A stretch of DNA of 12,503 nt from JBGPGW01 sp041484095. GTDB lineage: Bacteria; Pseudomonadota; Alphaproteobacteria; CADEGL01. The stretch is taken from positions 1 through 12,503 of the forward strand of contig JBGPGW010000080.1 in the NCBI GenBank assembly GCA_041484095.1, given 5' to 3'. Shown here one piece after another: positions 1 to 8,007 of the stretch (position 1 is its first letter; every line of letters begins with the position of its first letter). A program made the position numbers and the translations under genes. Below the pieces are notes generated by a model. It saw only the letters and a list, made by a program, of their open reading frames with translations. It was not told the origin of the DNA and did no database searches.

Positions 1-1157
<1,157 letters not shown>

Positions 1158-1163
1158 CAGTAC

Positions 1164-1171
1164 TCTCTCCT
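1164..1171 (-). promoter_or_regulatory. Ribosome binding site of rpoC
   Basis: AGGAGAGA on the minus strand lies 6 nt upstream of the ATG at 1157-1155. Its spacing supports this ATG over the in-frame ATG at 1145-1143. Confidence 0.75.
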
Positions 1172-1200
1172 GATTGTTCGCAGCCGTTGAGGCGTCACCG

Positions 1201-1220
1201 GGGGCACCGTGCGGTGCCCC
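1201..1220 (-). other. Perfect stem-loop in the rpoB-rpoC gap
   Basis: The 20-nt palindrome has an 8-bp stem (GGGGCACC with GGTGCCCC) around a 4-nt GCAC loop. It starts 12 nt after the rpoB stop codon. No U-tract follows on the transcribed strand, so it is not a standard intrinsic terminator. A role in RNA processing, mRNA stability or pausing is possible but unproven. Confidence 0.6.
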
Positions 1221-1232
1221 GCGATGCCTCGC

Positions 1233-4200
1233 CTAAAAGCCGCGCTCCTGGAGTTCCACGTTGAGGCCAAGGGAGCGAAGCTCCTTGACCAAGACATTGA
1301 ACGATTCAGGGATGCCCGCCTCGAAGTTGTCGTCGCCCTTGACGATCGCCTCGTAGACCTTGGTGCGTCCCGACACGTCGTCCGACTTGACGGTGAGCAT
1401 CTCCTGCAGCGTGTAGGCCGCCCCGTAAGCCTGGAGGGCCCAGACCTCCATTTCCCCGAATCGCTGACCGCCGAATTGCGCCTTGCCGCCCAGCGGCTGC
1501 TGGGTCACGAGGCTGTAGGGGCCGATCGAGCGCGCGTGGATCTTGTCGTCCACGAGATGGTGGAGCTTCAGCATGTAGATGTAGCCCACCGTGACCTTGC
1601 GATCGAACGACTCGCCGGTCCGCCCGTCGGTCAACTTGACCTGGCCCGAGGTGTCGAGACCCGCACGCGTCAGCATCTCGACGATGTCTTGCTCGGTCGC
1701 CCCGTCGAAAACCGGCGTCGCCATCGGGATTCCGCCGCGCACGTTGCCCGCGAGCTCCTGGACCTGATCGTCCGTCAGATCAGCGATCCGCTCCTTGTAG
1801 GCCGCGTCGCCGTACATCGTCTTGAGGACGCGTTTGAGTTCATCCAACCGGCCGCCCCCGCGCCGGATGCGGTCGAGCGTCTGGGCCACCTCGCGGCCGA
1901 GCCAGTTCGCGGCCCAACCGAGATGCGTCTCCAGAATCTGGCCCACATTCATGCGCGACGGCACGCCCAGCGGATTGAGGACGATGTCGACGGGCGTCCC
2001 GTCCTCGAGGCATGGCATGTCCTCGATCGGCATGATCCGGGAAATGACACCCTTGTTGCCGTGCCGGCCGGCCATCTTGTCGCCGGGCTGAAGCTTGCGC
2101 TTCACCGCCACGAAGACCTTGACCATCTTCATGACGCCGGGCGGCAATTCGTCGCCGCGCTGCAACTTCTCCACCTTGCTCTCGAAGCGCTTGACGATGC
2201 GTCCGATGACTTCATCGTATTGCTTCTTGAGCTCCTCGATGTCCGACATCAGCTTGTCGTTCTTGACGGTGATCTGGCGAAGCTGACCGAGGGTCAACTC
2301 ATCGAGCACCTCTTCGATGAGCTTCGTCCCCGGCTTCACCGCCTTCGGTCCCGTGGCGGAGACCTTGTGAAGCAACAATTCCCTCAGCCGGCTCTGGAAG
2401 CTGCGTTCGAGGATGCCGCGCTCGTCGTCGCGGTCCTTGGCGAGACGCTCGATCTCGGCCCGTTCGATGGCCAGCGCGCGCTCGTCCTTTTCCACGCCGC
2501 GCCGCGAGAACACGCGGACCTCGACGACCGTGCCGGAGACGCCCGGCGGAACGCGGAGCGACGTGTCGCGCACGTCGGATGCTTTTTCGCCGAAGATCGC
2601 GCGGAGGAGCTTCTCCTCCGGCGTCATCGGTGATTCGCCCTTGGGCGTGACTTTGCCGACCAGGATGTCGGCGGCCTTCACTTCGGCGCCGATGTAGACG
2701 ATGCCGGCCTCGTCGAGATTCTTCAGCGCCTCTTCGCCGACGTTCGGGATGTCCCGCGTGATCTCTTCCTGGCCGAGCTTCGTGTCACGCGCCATCACCT
2801 CGAATTCTTCGATGTGGATCGAGGTGAAGACGTCGTCCTTCACGATCCGTTCCGAAATCAGGATCGAGTCCTCGAAGTTGTAGCCGTGCCATGGCATGAA
2901 CGCGACGAGGACGTTGCGGCCGAGCGCCAGCTCCCCGAGATCCGTGGACGGGCCGTCGGCGATGATGTCGCCCTTCTGGACGAGGTCGCCGACCTTGACG
3001 AGCGGGCGCTGCGTGATCGACGTGTTCTGGTTCGAGCGCTGGAACTTGAGGAGATTGTAGATGTCCACGCCCGGGCTCTGCGTCGACTTGTCCTCGGTCG
3101 CGCGGACGACGATGCGCGTCGCGTCCACTTGATCGACGATTCCGCTCCGCCGCGCGATCGCGACGACGCCTGAATCGCGCGCCACGCGCTCCTCCGCGCC
3201 CGTGCCGACCAACGGCGTCTCGGTGCGGATCAGCGGAACCGCCTGACGCTGCATGTTCGAGCCCATGAGGGCGCGGTTGGCATCGTCGTTCTCGAGGAAC
3301 GGGATCAACGCGGCGGCCACGGAGACCAATTGCTTCGGCGACACGTCGATGAAGTCGATCTGCTCCGGACGCGCCATGATGAAGTCGCCGCCCTTCCGGC
3401 AGCTCGTGATCTCCGCCGTGAACCGCCCGCGCGCGTCGATCTGGGCGTTCGCCTGCGCGATCGTGTAGCGGCCCTCCTCCATCGCCGAGAGGTAGACGAC
3501 CTCGTCCGTGACCTTGCCCTGCGTGACGCGGCGGTACGGGCTCTCGATGAACCCGTACTTGTTGACGCGCGCATAGGTCGCGAGGCTGTTGATGAGGCCG
3601 ATGTTCGGCCCTTCCGGCGTCTCGATCGGGCAGATCCGGCCGTAATGGGTCGGATGCACGTCGCGCACTTCGAATCCGGCGCGCTCGCGCGTGAGGCCGC
3701 CAGGCCCGAGGGCGGAGAGGCGGCGCTTGTGCGTGATCTCCGACAACGGATTGGTCTGGTCCATGAACTGCGAGAGCTGCGAGGAGCCGAAGAACTCCCG
3801 CACCGCGCCGGCGACCGGCTTCGCGTTGATGAGATCGTGCGGCATCACCGTGTCGATTTCGACCGTGCTCATGCGCTCGCGAATCGCGCGCTCCATCCGG
3901 AGAAGACCGACGCGATACTGGTTCTCCATGAGCTCGCCCACGGAGCGGACGCGCCGGTTGCCGAGATGGTCGATGTCGTCGATCTCGCCGCGCCCGTCCT
4001 TCAATTCGACGAGCATCTTGATGATCGCGAGGACGTCCTCTTTGCGGAGCACGCGCGGCGTGTCGGCAGCCGGGAAGTTGAGACGGGAGTTCATCTTGAC
4101 GCGCCCGACCGCGGAGAGGTCGTAACGCTCCCGGTCGAAGAAGAGACCGAAGAACAGCGCCGCCGCCGTGTCGGTCGTCGGCGGCTCGCCCGGACGCATC

Positions 4201-5405
4201 ACCCGGTAGATTTCCATGAGCGCGTCCTGGCGGGACGTGTTCTTGTCCGCGGCCAGGGTGTTGCGGATGTAGGGACCCACGTTGACGTGGTCGATCGCGA
4301 GTGTCGCAACCTCGTTGACGCCGGCCGCCTCGAAGGCCCGGAGATGCGTCTCCGCGATTTCCTGGCCGGCCTCGATGAAGATTTCGCCTGTCTTCTCGTT
4401 GATCACGTCGAAGGCGGCGTAACGGCCGATCAACTCGTCCTCGGCCACGAGGAACTCCTTGAGGCCCCGTTCCCGGAAGCGCGTGTTGAGCGAGACGGTG
4501 AGCTTGGTTCCGGCCTCGGCCACCACCTTGCCCGTGCGCGCGTCGATGAGGTCGCGGACGAGCTTGACCCCTCGCATGCGCTCCGGCATGAAATCGGTCG
4601 TCCAGCCCTTCTTCGTGCGCGCGTAGACGACGGCTCCGTAGAAGTAGCCAAGGATCTCTTCGGGCGCCATGCCCGTGATTTCGTCCTCGTTGACGGGCTG
4701 GAGATTCGCCGTCAGCTCGGCGCGGCGGCGCGCGCCGTCCGCGCTGTCCAGCGCCATCAGAAGCGTCGTCACCGGCAGCTTGCGGCGGCGATCGATGCGG
4801 ACATAGACCAAGTCCTTCGCGTCGAACTCGAAGTCGAGCCACGAGCCGCGGTAGGGGATGACCCGCGCCGCGTGGAGGAACTTGCCCGATGAGTGGGTCT
4901 TGCCGCGGTCGTGATCGAAGAACACGCCCGGCGAGCGATGCATCTGGGACACGATGACGCGTTCGGTGCCGTTCACGACGAACGTGCCGTTCACCGTCAT
5001 GAGCGGAAGATCGCCCATGTAGACGTCCTGTTCCTTGATATCGCGCACGGAGCGCGCGCCGGTCTCTTCGTCGACGTCCCAAACCACGAGACGCAACGTG
5101 ACCTTGAGCGGCGCCGCAAACGTCATGCCGCGCTGCTGGCACTCTTCGACGTCGTATTTGGGTTCTTCAAATTCGTAGCGAACGAACTCGAGTTGGGCGC
5201 GCTCCGAGAAATCCCGAATCGGGAAAACCGACCGGAACACTTCCTGCAACCCCACCTCGGCGCGCCGATCCGCCAGCACGTCCATCTGAAGGAACGCGCT
5301 GTAGGAGTTCTTCTGCACCTCGATGAGGTTCGGCATGGGAGCCACCTCCGCGATGCGACCGAATGACCGACGGATGCGCTTGCGACCGGTGAACGAACTC
5401 GTCAT
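1233..5405 (-). CDS. rpoB: RNA polymerase subunit beta (RpoB)
   Basis: This is the second large subunit of core RNA polymerase and forms one side of the active-site cleft and the rifamycin pocket. At 1390 residues it is complete and longer than the E. coli protein (1342), as is usual in alphaproteobacteria. Visible regions are the N-terminal protrusion (about 1-150), the lobe with DFEFDAKDLVYVRIDRRRKL (191-210), and rifampicin cluster I at about 538-571. The latter has Gln546, Asp549, His559 and Ser564 at the positions of E. coli Q513, D516, H526 and S531. The conserved GDKMAGRHGNKGV segment is at about 1105-1117, and the C-terminal clamp-contacting region contains IGPYSLVTQQPLGGKAQFGG. The start MTSSFTGRKR is supported by AAGGAG at 5411-5416, five nt upstream. 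The stop is TAG. It lies between rplL (200-nt gap) and rpoC (75-nt gap). Nothing appears truncated. Confidence 0.99.
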   Translation of the reverse strand: MTSSFTGRKRIRRSFGRIAEVAPMPNLIEVQKNSYSAFLQMDVLADRRAEVGLQEVFRSVFPIRDFSERAQLEFVRYEFEEPKYDVEECQQRGMTFAAPLKVTLRLVVWDVDEETGARSVRDIKEQDVYMGDLPLMTVNGTFVVNGTERVIVSQMHRSPGVFFDHDRGKTHSSGKFLHAARVIPYRGSWLDFEFDAKDLVYVRIDRRRKLPVTTLLMALDSADGARRRAELTANLQPVNEDEITGMAPEEILGYFYGAVVYARTKKGWTTDFMPERMRGVKLVRDLIDARTGKVVAEAGTKLTVSLNTRFRERGLKEFLVAEDELIGRYAAFDVINEKTGEIFIEAGQEIAETHLRAFEAAGVNEVATLAIDHVNVGPYIRNTLAADKNTSRQDALMEIYRVMRPGEPPTTDTAAALFFGLFFDRERYDLSAVGRVKMNSRLNFPAADTPRVLRKEDVLAIIKMLVELKDGRGEIDDIDHLGNRRVRSVGELMENQYRVGLLRMERAIRERMSTVEIDTVMPHDLINAKPVAGAVREFFGSSQLSQFMDQTNPLSEITHKRRLSALGPGGLTRERAGFEVRDVHPTHYGRICPIETPEGPNIGLINSLATYARVNKYGFIESPYRRVTQGKVTDEVVYLSAMEEGRYTIAQANAQIDARGRFTAEITSCRKGGDFIMARPEQIDFIDVSPKQLVSVAAALIPFLENDDANRALMGSNMQRQAVPLIRTETPLVGTGAEERVARDSGVVAIARRSGIVDQVDATRIVVRATEDKSTQSPGVDIYNLLKFQRSNQNTSITQRPLVKVGDLVQKGDIIADGPSTDLGELALGRNVLVAFMPWHGYNFEDSILISERIVKDDVFTSIHIEEFEVMARDTKLGQEEITRDIPNVGEEALKNLDEAGIVYIGAEVKAADILVGKVTPKGESPMTPEEKLLRAIFGEKASDVRDTSLRVPPGVSGTVVEVRVFSRRGVEKDERALAIERAEIERLAKDRDDERGILERSFQSRLRELLLHKVSATGPKAVKPGTKLIEEVLDELTLGQLRQITVKNDKLMSDIEELKKQYDEVIGRIVKRFESKVEKLQRGDELPPGVMKMVKVFVAVKRKLQPGDKMAGRHGNKGVISRIMPIEDMPCLEDGTPVDIVLNPLGVPSRMNVGQILETHLGWAANWLGREVAQTLDRIRRGGGRLDELKRVLKTMYGDAAYKERIADLTDDQVQELAGNVRGGIPMATPVFDGATEQDIVEMLTRAGLDTSGQVKLTDGRTGESFDRKVTVGYIYMLKLHHLVDDKIHARSIGPYSLVTQQPLGGKAQFGGQRFGEMEVWALQAYGAAYTLQEMLTVKSDDVSGRTKVYEAIVKGDDNFEAGIPESFNVLVKELRSLGLNVELQERGF

Positions 5406-5410
5406 CCCTT

Positions 5411-5416
5411 CTCCTT
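5411..5416 (-). promoter_or_regulatory. Ribosome binding site of rpoB
   Basis: AAGGAG on the minus strand lies five nt before the ATG at 5405-5403. It is a strong Shine-Dalgarno match that fixes the rpoB start. Confidence 0.8.
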
Positions 5417-5426
5417 TTCGACAGTC

Positions 5427-5448
5427 GCGCGGGAGCCATATCCCGCGC
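5427..5448 (-). other. Stem-loop just upstream of rpoB
   Basis: A perfect 8-bp stem (GCGCGGGA with TCCCGCGC) encloses a 6-nt loop (TATGGC). It ends about 10 nt before the rpoB Shine-Dalgarno. The sequence after it is purine-rich, not U-rich, so it is not an intrinsic terminator. In E. coli the equivalent rplL-rpoB gap carries an attenuator and an RNase III site; a similar role here is inference. Confidence 0.6.
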
Positions 5449-5465
5449 TGATCGTCTTGCCCGCG

Positions 5466-5482
5466 CGACCCCTACGGGATCG
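5466..5482 (-). other. Second stem-loop in the rplL-rpoB gap
   Basis: A 7-bp stem (CGATCCC with GGGGTCG, one G-U wobble) encloses the 3-nt loop GTA. A further small hairpin (GCGGC, 4-nt loop, GCCGC) lies at 5553-5566. The 200-nt gap 5406-5605 holds these structures, and I see no gene or clear promoter in it. Confidence 0.4.
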
Positions 5483-5605
5483 AACGGCACGGGGCACGCG
5501 CGGCGCCACCGACGCCATCGCATGCCAAGCCACGAATATGCGACCGGCCGCGGCGGCGATTGCCGCAACCGGAAACTCTGTCCCTGAACAGCGGGAGCAC
5601 CGCGC

Positions 5606-5980
5606 CTACTTCAGCTCGACCTTCGCGCCGGCGCTTTCGAGCTGCGCCTTGAGCTTTGCGGCCTCGTCCTTCGACACGCCTTCCTTGACGGGCTTCGGTG
5701 CGCCCTCGACCAAGTCCTTCGCCTCCTTGAGGCCAAGACCCGTGATCGCGCGCACTTCCTTGATCACGTTGATCTTCTTTTCGCCGGCGACCGTCAGCAC
5801 GACGGTGAAGCTGTCTTGCTCCTCGACCACTGCCGCTGCCGGTGCACCCGCGGCGGCTGCGGCCGCGACCGGAGCCGCTGCCGACACGCCCCACTTCTCT
5901 TCGAGCAACTTGCTCAGCTGAGCCGCCTCGATGACGGTCAGCGCCGAAAGGTCTTCAACGATTTTCTCGAGATTAGCCAT
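5606..5980 (-). CDS. rplL: 50S ribosomal protein L7/L12
   Basis: This is the acidic stalk protein, present in multiple copies on the ribosome, that recruits and activates translational GTPases such as the EF-G and EF-Tu encoded nearby. It has 124 residues, the normal length. Residues 1-30 form the N-terminal dimerisation and L10-binding helices (MANLEKIVEDLSALTVIEAA). Residues 33-53 are the flexible Ala/Pro-rich hinge. Residues 54-124 are the C-terminal factor-binding domain with GLGLKEAKDLVEGAP (81-95). The frame is open upstream to 6049, but that would add 23 unrelated residues and overlap rplJ. The ATG at 5980-5978 matches the family N-terminus and has GAGGAGA at 5989-5995. It lies 43 nt after rplJ, its binding partner. 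Confidence 0.98.
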   Translation of the reverse strand: MANLEKIVEDLSALTVIEAAQLSKLLEEKWGVSAAAPVAAAAAAGAPAAAVVEEQDSFTVVLTVAGEKKINVIKEVRAITGLGLKEAKDLVEGAPKPVKEGVSKDEAAKLKAQLESAGAKVELK

Positions 5981-5988
5981 GGTCCTTG

Positions 5989-5995
5989 TCTCCTC
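5989..5995 (-). promoter_or_regulatory. Ribosome binding site deciding the rplL start
   Basis: GAGGAGA on the minus strand lies 8 nt before the ATG of MANLEK. It argues against the longer in-frame start at 6049 inside rplJ. Confidence 0.8.
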
Positions 5996-6023
5996 AACTT
6001 GAACGTCTGTGTTGTGTTGCGTC

Positions 6024-6542
6024 CTACGCGGCGGCTTCCGACTTGCCATAGGCGGCCATCACCCGGGCGAGCTGACCCGCCGGGGCCTGGAGAACCGTCG
6101 CGACCCGCGTCGCCGGGGTCTGCAACAGACCCAGAAGCTTGGCCCGCAGCGCGTCGAGCGACGGCAGCGCGGCCAGCATCTTGACGGCGGCGGCATCCAG
6201 AATCTGGTCGCCGAAGGCGCCACCGACGATGCTCAGCTTCTCGTTCTCCTTGGCGTATTGAACAGCCACTTTGGCGGCCGCCACCGGATCCCTCGAGAAT
6301 GCGATGGCAGTCGGACCGACGAAGAGCGACGTCAGCGACTCGAACCGCGTCCCCGCCAGCGCTCGCTTGGCGAGCCGGTTCTTCGTCACTTTGTAGCCGG
6401 CACCTGCCTGCCGCATACGACGACGCAAGTCTGTCGACTCCGTCACCGTCAGGCCCGTGTAATGGGTCACCACCATCAACGTGGCGTCCGCAAACGTACG
6501 GTGCAGATCGGTCACCAGCTGTTCTTTTTGTGCGCGTTGCAC
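6024..6542 (-). CDS. rplJ: 50S ribosomal protein L10
   Basis: L10 anchors L7/L12 dimers to the large subunit at the base of the stalk and, as the L10-L12 complex, represses its own operon in many bacteria. The protein has 172 residues, the usual alphaproteobacterial length. The RNA-binding N-terminal domain (about 1-130) includes YKVTKNRLAKRAL (50-62) and LSIVGGAFGDQILD (103-116). The C-terminal helix (about 135-170) is the L12 docking region. The start codon is GTG, chosen because the protein then begins (M)QRAQKEQL like family members and has AAAGGAAA at 6549-6556. It is preceded by the structured 306-nt leader described separately and followed 43 nt later by rplL. Confidence 0.97.
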   Translation of the reverse strand: MQRAQKEQLVTDLHRTFADATLMVVTHYTGLTVTESTDLRRRMRQAGAGYKVTKNRLAKRALAGTRFESLTSLFVGPTAIAFSRDPVAAAKVAVQYAKENEKLSIVGGAFGDQILDAAAVKMLAALPSLDALRAKLLGLLQTPATRVATVLQAPAGQLARVMAAYGKSEAAA

Positions 6543-6548
6543 GTGCCG

Positions 6549-6556
6549 TTTCCTTT
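6549..6556 (-). promoter_or_regulatory. Ribosome binding site of rplJ
   Basis: AAAGGAAA on the minus strand lies 6 nt upstream of a GTG codon at 6542-6540. It supports the unusual GTG start of L10. A GNRA-loop hairpin ends 8 nt upstream of it. Confidence 0.7.
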
Positions 6557-6564
6557 CTAGAAAT

Positions 6565-6590
6565 CGACCGGGCCCTTGCGGGACCGACCG
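6565..6590 (-). other. GNRA-capped hairpin before the rplJ ribosome binding site
   Basis: On the transcribed strand, CGGTCGGTCCC pairs with GGGCCCGGTCG around a GCAA tetraloop. That gives 11 positions with one U-C mismatch and two G-U wobbles. Only three consecutive U residues follow, so it is a poor terminator. It may be part of the translational control element of rplJ. Confidence 0.55.
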
Positions 6591-6848
6591 ACCGGCTTAG
6601 AACATCCTCCGACGACGCCGGAGGTTCTGGTTCCCTGCCCCAGAAGTTCAAGTCATCCGATCCTCGACCGTCTCGGCCTTGGAACGGACAGCTCCACATC
6701 TGTCTCATGCGGGCGGCGAACCCTTAAGCCTCGGGGCAAGCCCCTCGGCACCCGCATTCTCGGACAGGCGGACGACCGGCCCGAAGGCCGATCCTCCGTA
6801 TTCGCCGCCGCGGCCGATCAACGATCGGCTGCAGCGGCAAAACTGTTA

Positions 6849-7562
6849 TCAAGTCCCCGCGGAACGCCCCATTTCGAGGGTCGCGAGGTCGAGCTTCAAT
6901 CCGGGCCCCATGGTCGAACTGATCGACACCTTCTTGACGAAGACGCCCTTGATGCCCGTGGGCTTGGCGCGGGCGACCGCGCCGACGAAGGCGTTGATGT
7001 TCTCGACCAATTGCTGCTCGGAGAAGCTGGCTTTACCGACGCCGGCATGGATGAGGCCGGCCTTCTCGGCCCGGTACTGGACTTGCCCGCCCTTGACCGC
7101 GCCGATGGCCTGCGCCACGTCGTTCGTCACGGTGCCGACCTTGGGATTGGGCATCAAGCCGCGCGGACCGAGCACTTTGCCGAGCCGTCCGACGATCGCC
7201 ATCATGTCCGGCGTCGCGATGCAGCGATCGAAATTCATCTCACCCTTTTGAATCTGTTCCGCCAGATCCTCCGCACCCACGAGATCGGCGCCCGCCTTCT
7301 TCGCTTCCTCGGCCTTGGCACCCTTGGCAAACACGGCGACGCGAACCTTCTTGCCGGTTCCGTTCGGCAGGTTGACGACGCCGCGCACGGTCTGATCCGT
7401 GTGCTTGGCATCGATCCCCAGATTCATCGAGACCTCGATGGTTTCGTCGAACTTGGCCTTGGCGCTGCCCTTGACGATCTTCACCGCCTCGGCCAAGGGG
7501 TAATGATGCTCGCGGTCGATCGCGCCGTAAGCCGAAACCAGGCGTTTTCCTTGTCCGCTCAT
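6849..7562 (-). CDS. rplA: 50S ribosomal protein L1
   Basis: L1 binds 23S rRNA at the mobile L1 stalk involved in release of E-site tRNA, and in many bacteria represses translation of rplK-rplA. It has 237 residues, close to the E. coli length of 234. The family signature around GKVLGPRGLMPNPKVGTVT (129-147) is complete, and the N- and C-terminal halves that form RNA-binding domain I are both present. The ATG start is 4 nt after the rplK stop; GGAG at 7570-7573 lies within the end of rplK, so the two genes are probably translationally coupled. The stop is TGA. No terminator with a U-tract follows; the 306-nt rplJ leader begins. Confidence 0.98.
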   Translation of the reverse strand: MSGQGKRLVSAYGAIDREHHYPLAEAVKIVKGSAKAKFDETIEVSMNLGIDAKHTDQTVRGVVNLPNGTGKKVRVAVFAKGAKAEEAKKAGADLVGAEDLAEQIQKGEMNFDRCIATPDMMAIVGRLGKVLGPRGLMPNPKVGTVTNDVAQAIGAVKGGQVQYRAEKAGLIHAGVGKASFSEQQLVENINAFVGAVARAKPTGIKGVFVKKVSISSTMGPGLKLDLATLEMGRSAGT

Positions 7563-7566
7563 CGCT

Positions 7567-7992
7567 CTACTCCGTCACCTGAAGGCCCATCGAACGGGCA
7601 GTCCCGGCGACCATGCGCATCGCCGCCTCGACATCGTGGGCGTTGAGATCCTTCATCTTGAGCTGGGCGATCTCGCGCACCTGCGCTTGCGTGACGGACC
7701 CGGACGGCTCGAGCCCCGTCGTCTTGCTGCCCTTCTCGATTCCCGCCGCCTTCTTCAGCAGAAAGCTCGCGGGCGGCGATTTCGTGATGAAGGTGAACGA
7801 CCGGTCCGAATACACCGTGATCGTCGTCGGCACGGGCATGCCCGGCGTCATTTCCTTCGTCGCCGCGTTGAAGGACTTGCAGAACTCCATGATATTGACG
7901 CCGCGCTGACCGAGCGCGGGCCCGATCGGTGGCGAGGGGTTCGCTTGTCCTGCCGGCACCTGTAGTTTGACGTAGCCTTCGATCTTTTTCAT
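7567..7992 (-). CDS. rplK: 50S ribosomal protein L11
   Basis: L11 binds the GTPase-associated centre of 23S rRNA and is needed for factor-dependent steps and for the stringent response through RelA. It has 141 residues, a normal length. The N-terminal domain with the thiostrepton-region prolines (GQANPSPPIGPALGQRGVNI, 15-34) and the C-terminal rRNA-binding domain (about 70-141, with TKSPPASFLLKKAAGI) are both clear. It starts 15 nt after the nusG stop. Its Shine-Dalgarno is weak (GGGA close to the ATG), so reinitiation from nusG or control by L1 near the start is plausible. The gap is too short for a separate conventional promoter. Confidence 0.98.
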   Translation of the reverse strand: MKKIEGYVKLQVPAGQANPSPPIGPALGQRGVNIMEFCKSFNAATKEMTPGMPVPTTITVYSDRSFTFITKSPPASFLLKKAAGIEKGSKTTGLEPSGSVTQAQVREIAQLKMKDLNAHDVEAAMRMVAGTARSMGLQVTE

Positions 7993-8007
7993 GTTTCCCG
8001 CGCTCGA

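Larger units (their letters stand above)
6543..6848 (-). promoter_or_regulatory. Long structured leader of rplJ, probable L10 autoregulatory region
   Basis: This is a 306-nt stretch without a gene between rplA and rplJ, by far the longest gap inside the ribosomal-protein part of the window. On the transcribed strand it holds at least four hairpins: 6813-6829 (7-bp perfect stem, 3-nt loop), 6728-6749 (CUUG tetraloop with a tandem GA internal loop), 6599-6628 (10 paired positions with a 3-nt bulge) and 6565-6590 (GNRA loop). In enterobacteria and other groups, the L10-(L12)4 complex binds the mRNA leader in this position and represses rplJL translation. Position and structure fit that role. I did not match a known leader consensus, so the assignment is inference. 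I see no convincing -35/-10 promoter. Confidence 0.6.

Noticed and set aside
2785..5142. Second minus-strand frame of 785 codons inside rpoB, and plus-strand frames such as 1209-2633 and 3330-4892
   Set aside because: These are long shadows caused by high GC. Their composition is unnatural (Arg/Gly/Ala-rich) and they overlap the fully conserved rpoB.
5981..6049. Upstream extension of rplL to 6049
   Set aside because: The extra 23 residues do not match L7/L12, overlap rplJ, and ignore the good ribosome binding site at 5989-5995.
5938..6708. Minus-strand frame of 256 codons spanning the rplJ leader and rplJ, and plus-strand frame 6576-7646 spanning the leader and rplA
   Set aside because: Neither resembles a protein family, and both are mostly out-of-frame readings of rplJ or rplA. 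The leader itself shows RNA structure, not coding character.
6813..6829. Hairpin 30 nt after rplA as an intrinsic terminator
   Set aside because: The stem is perfect (7 bp), but a GC-rich sequence follows with no U-tract. It is better treated as leader structure.
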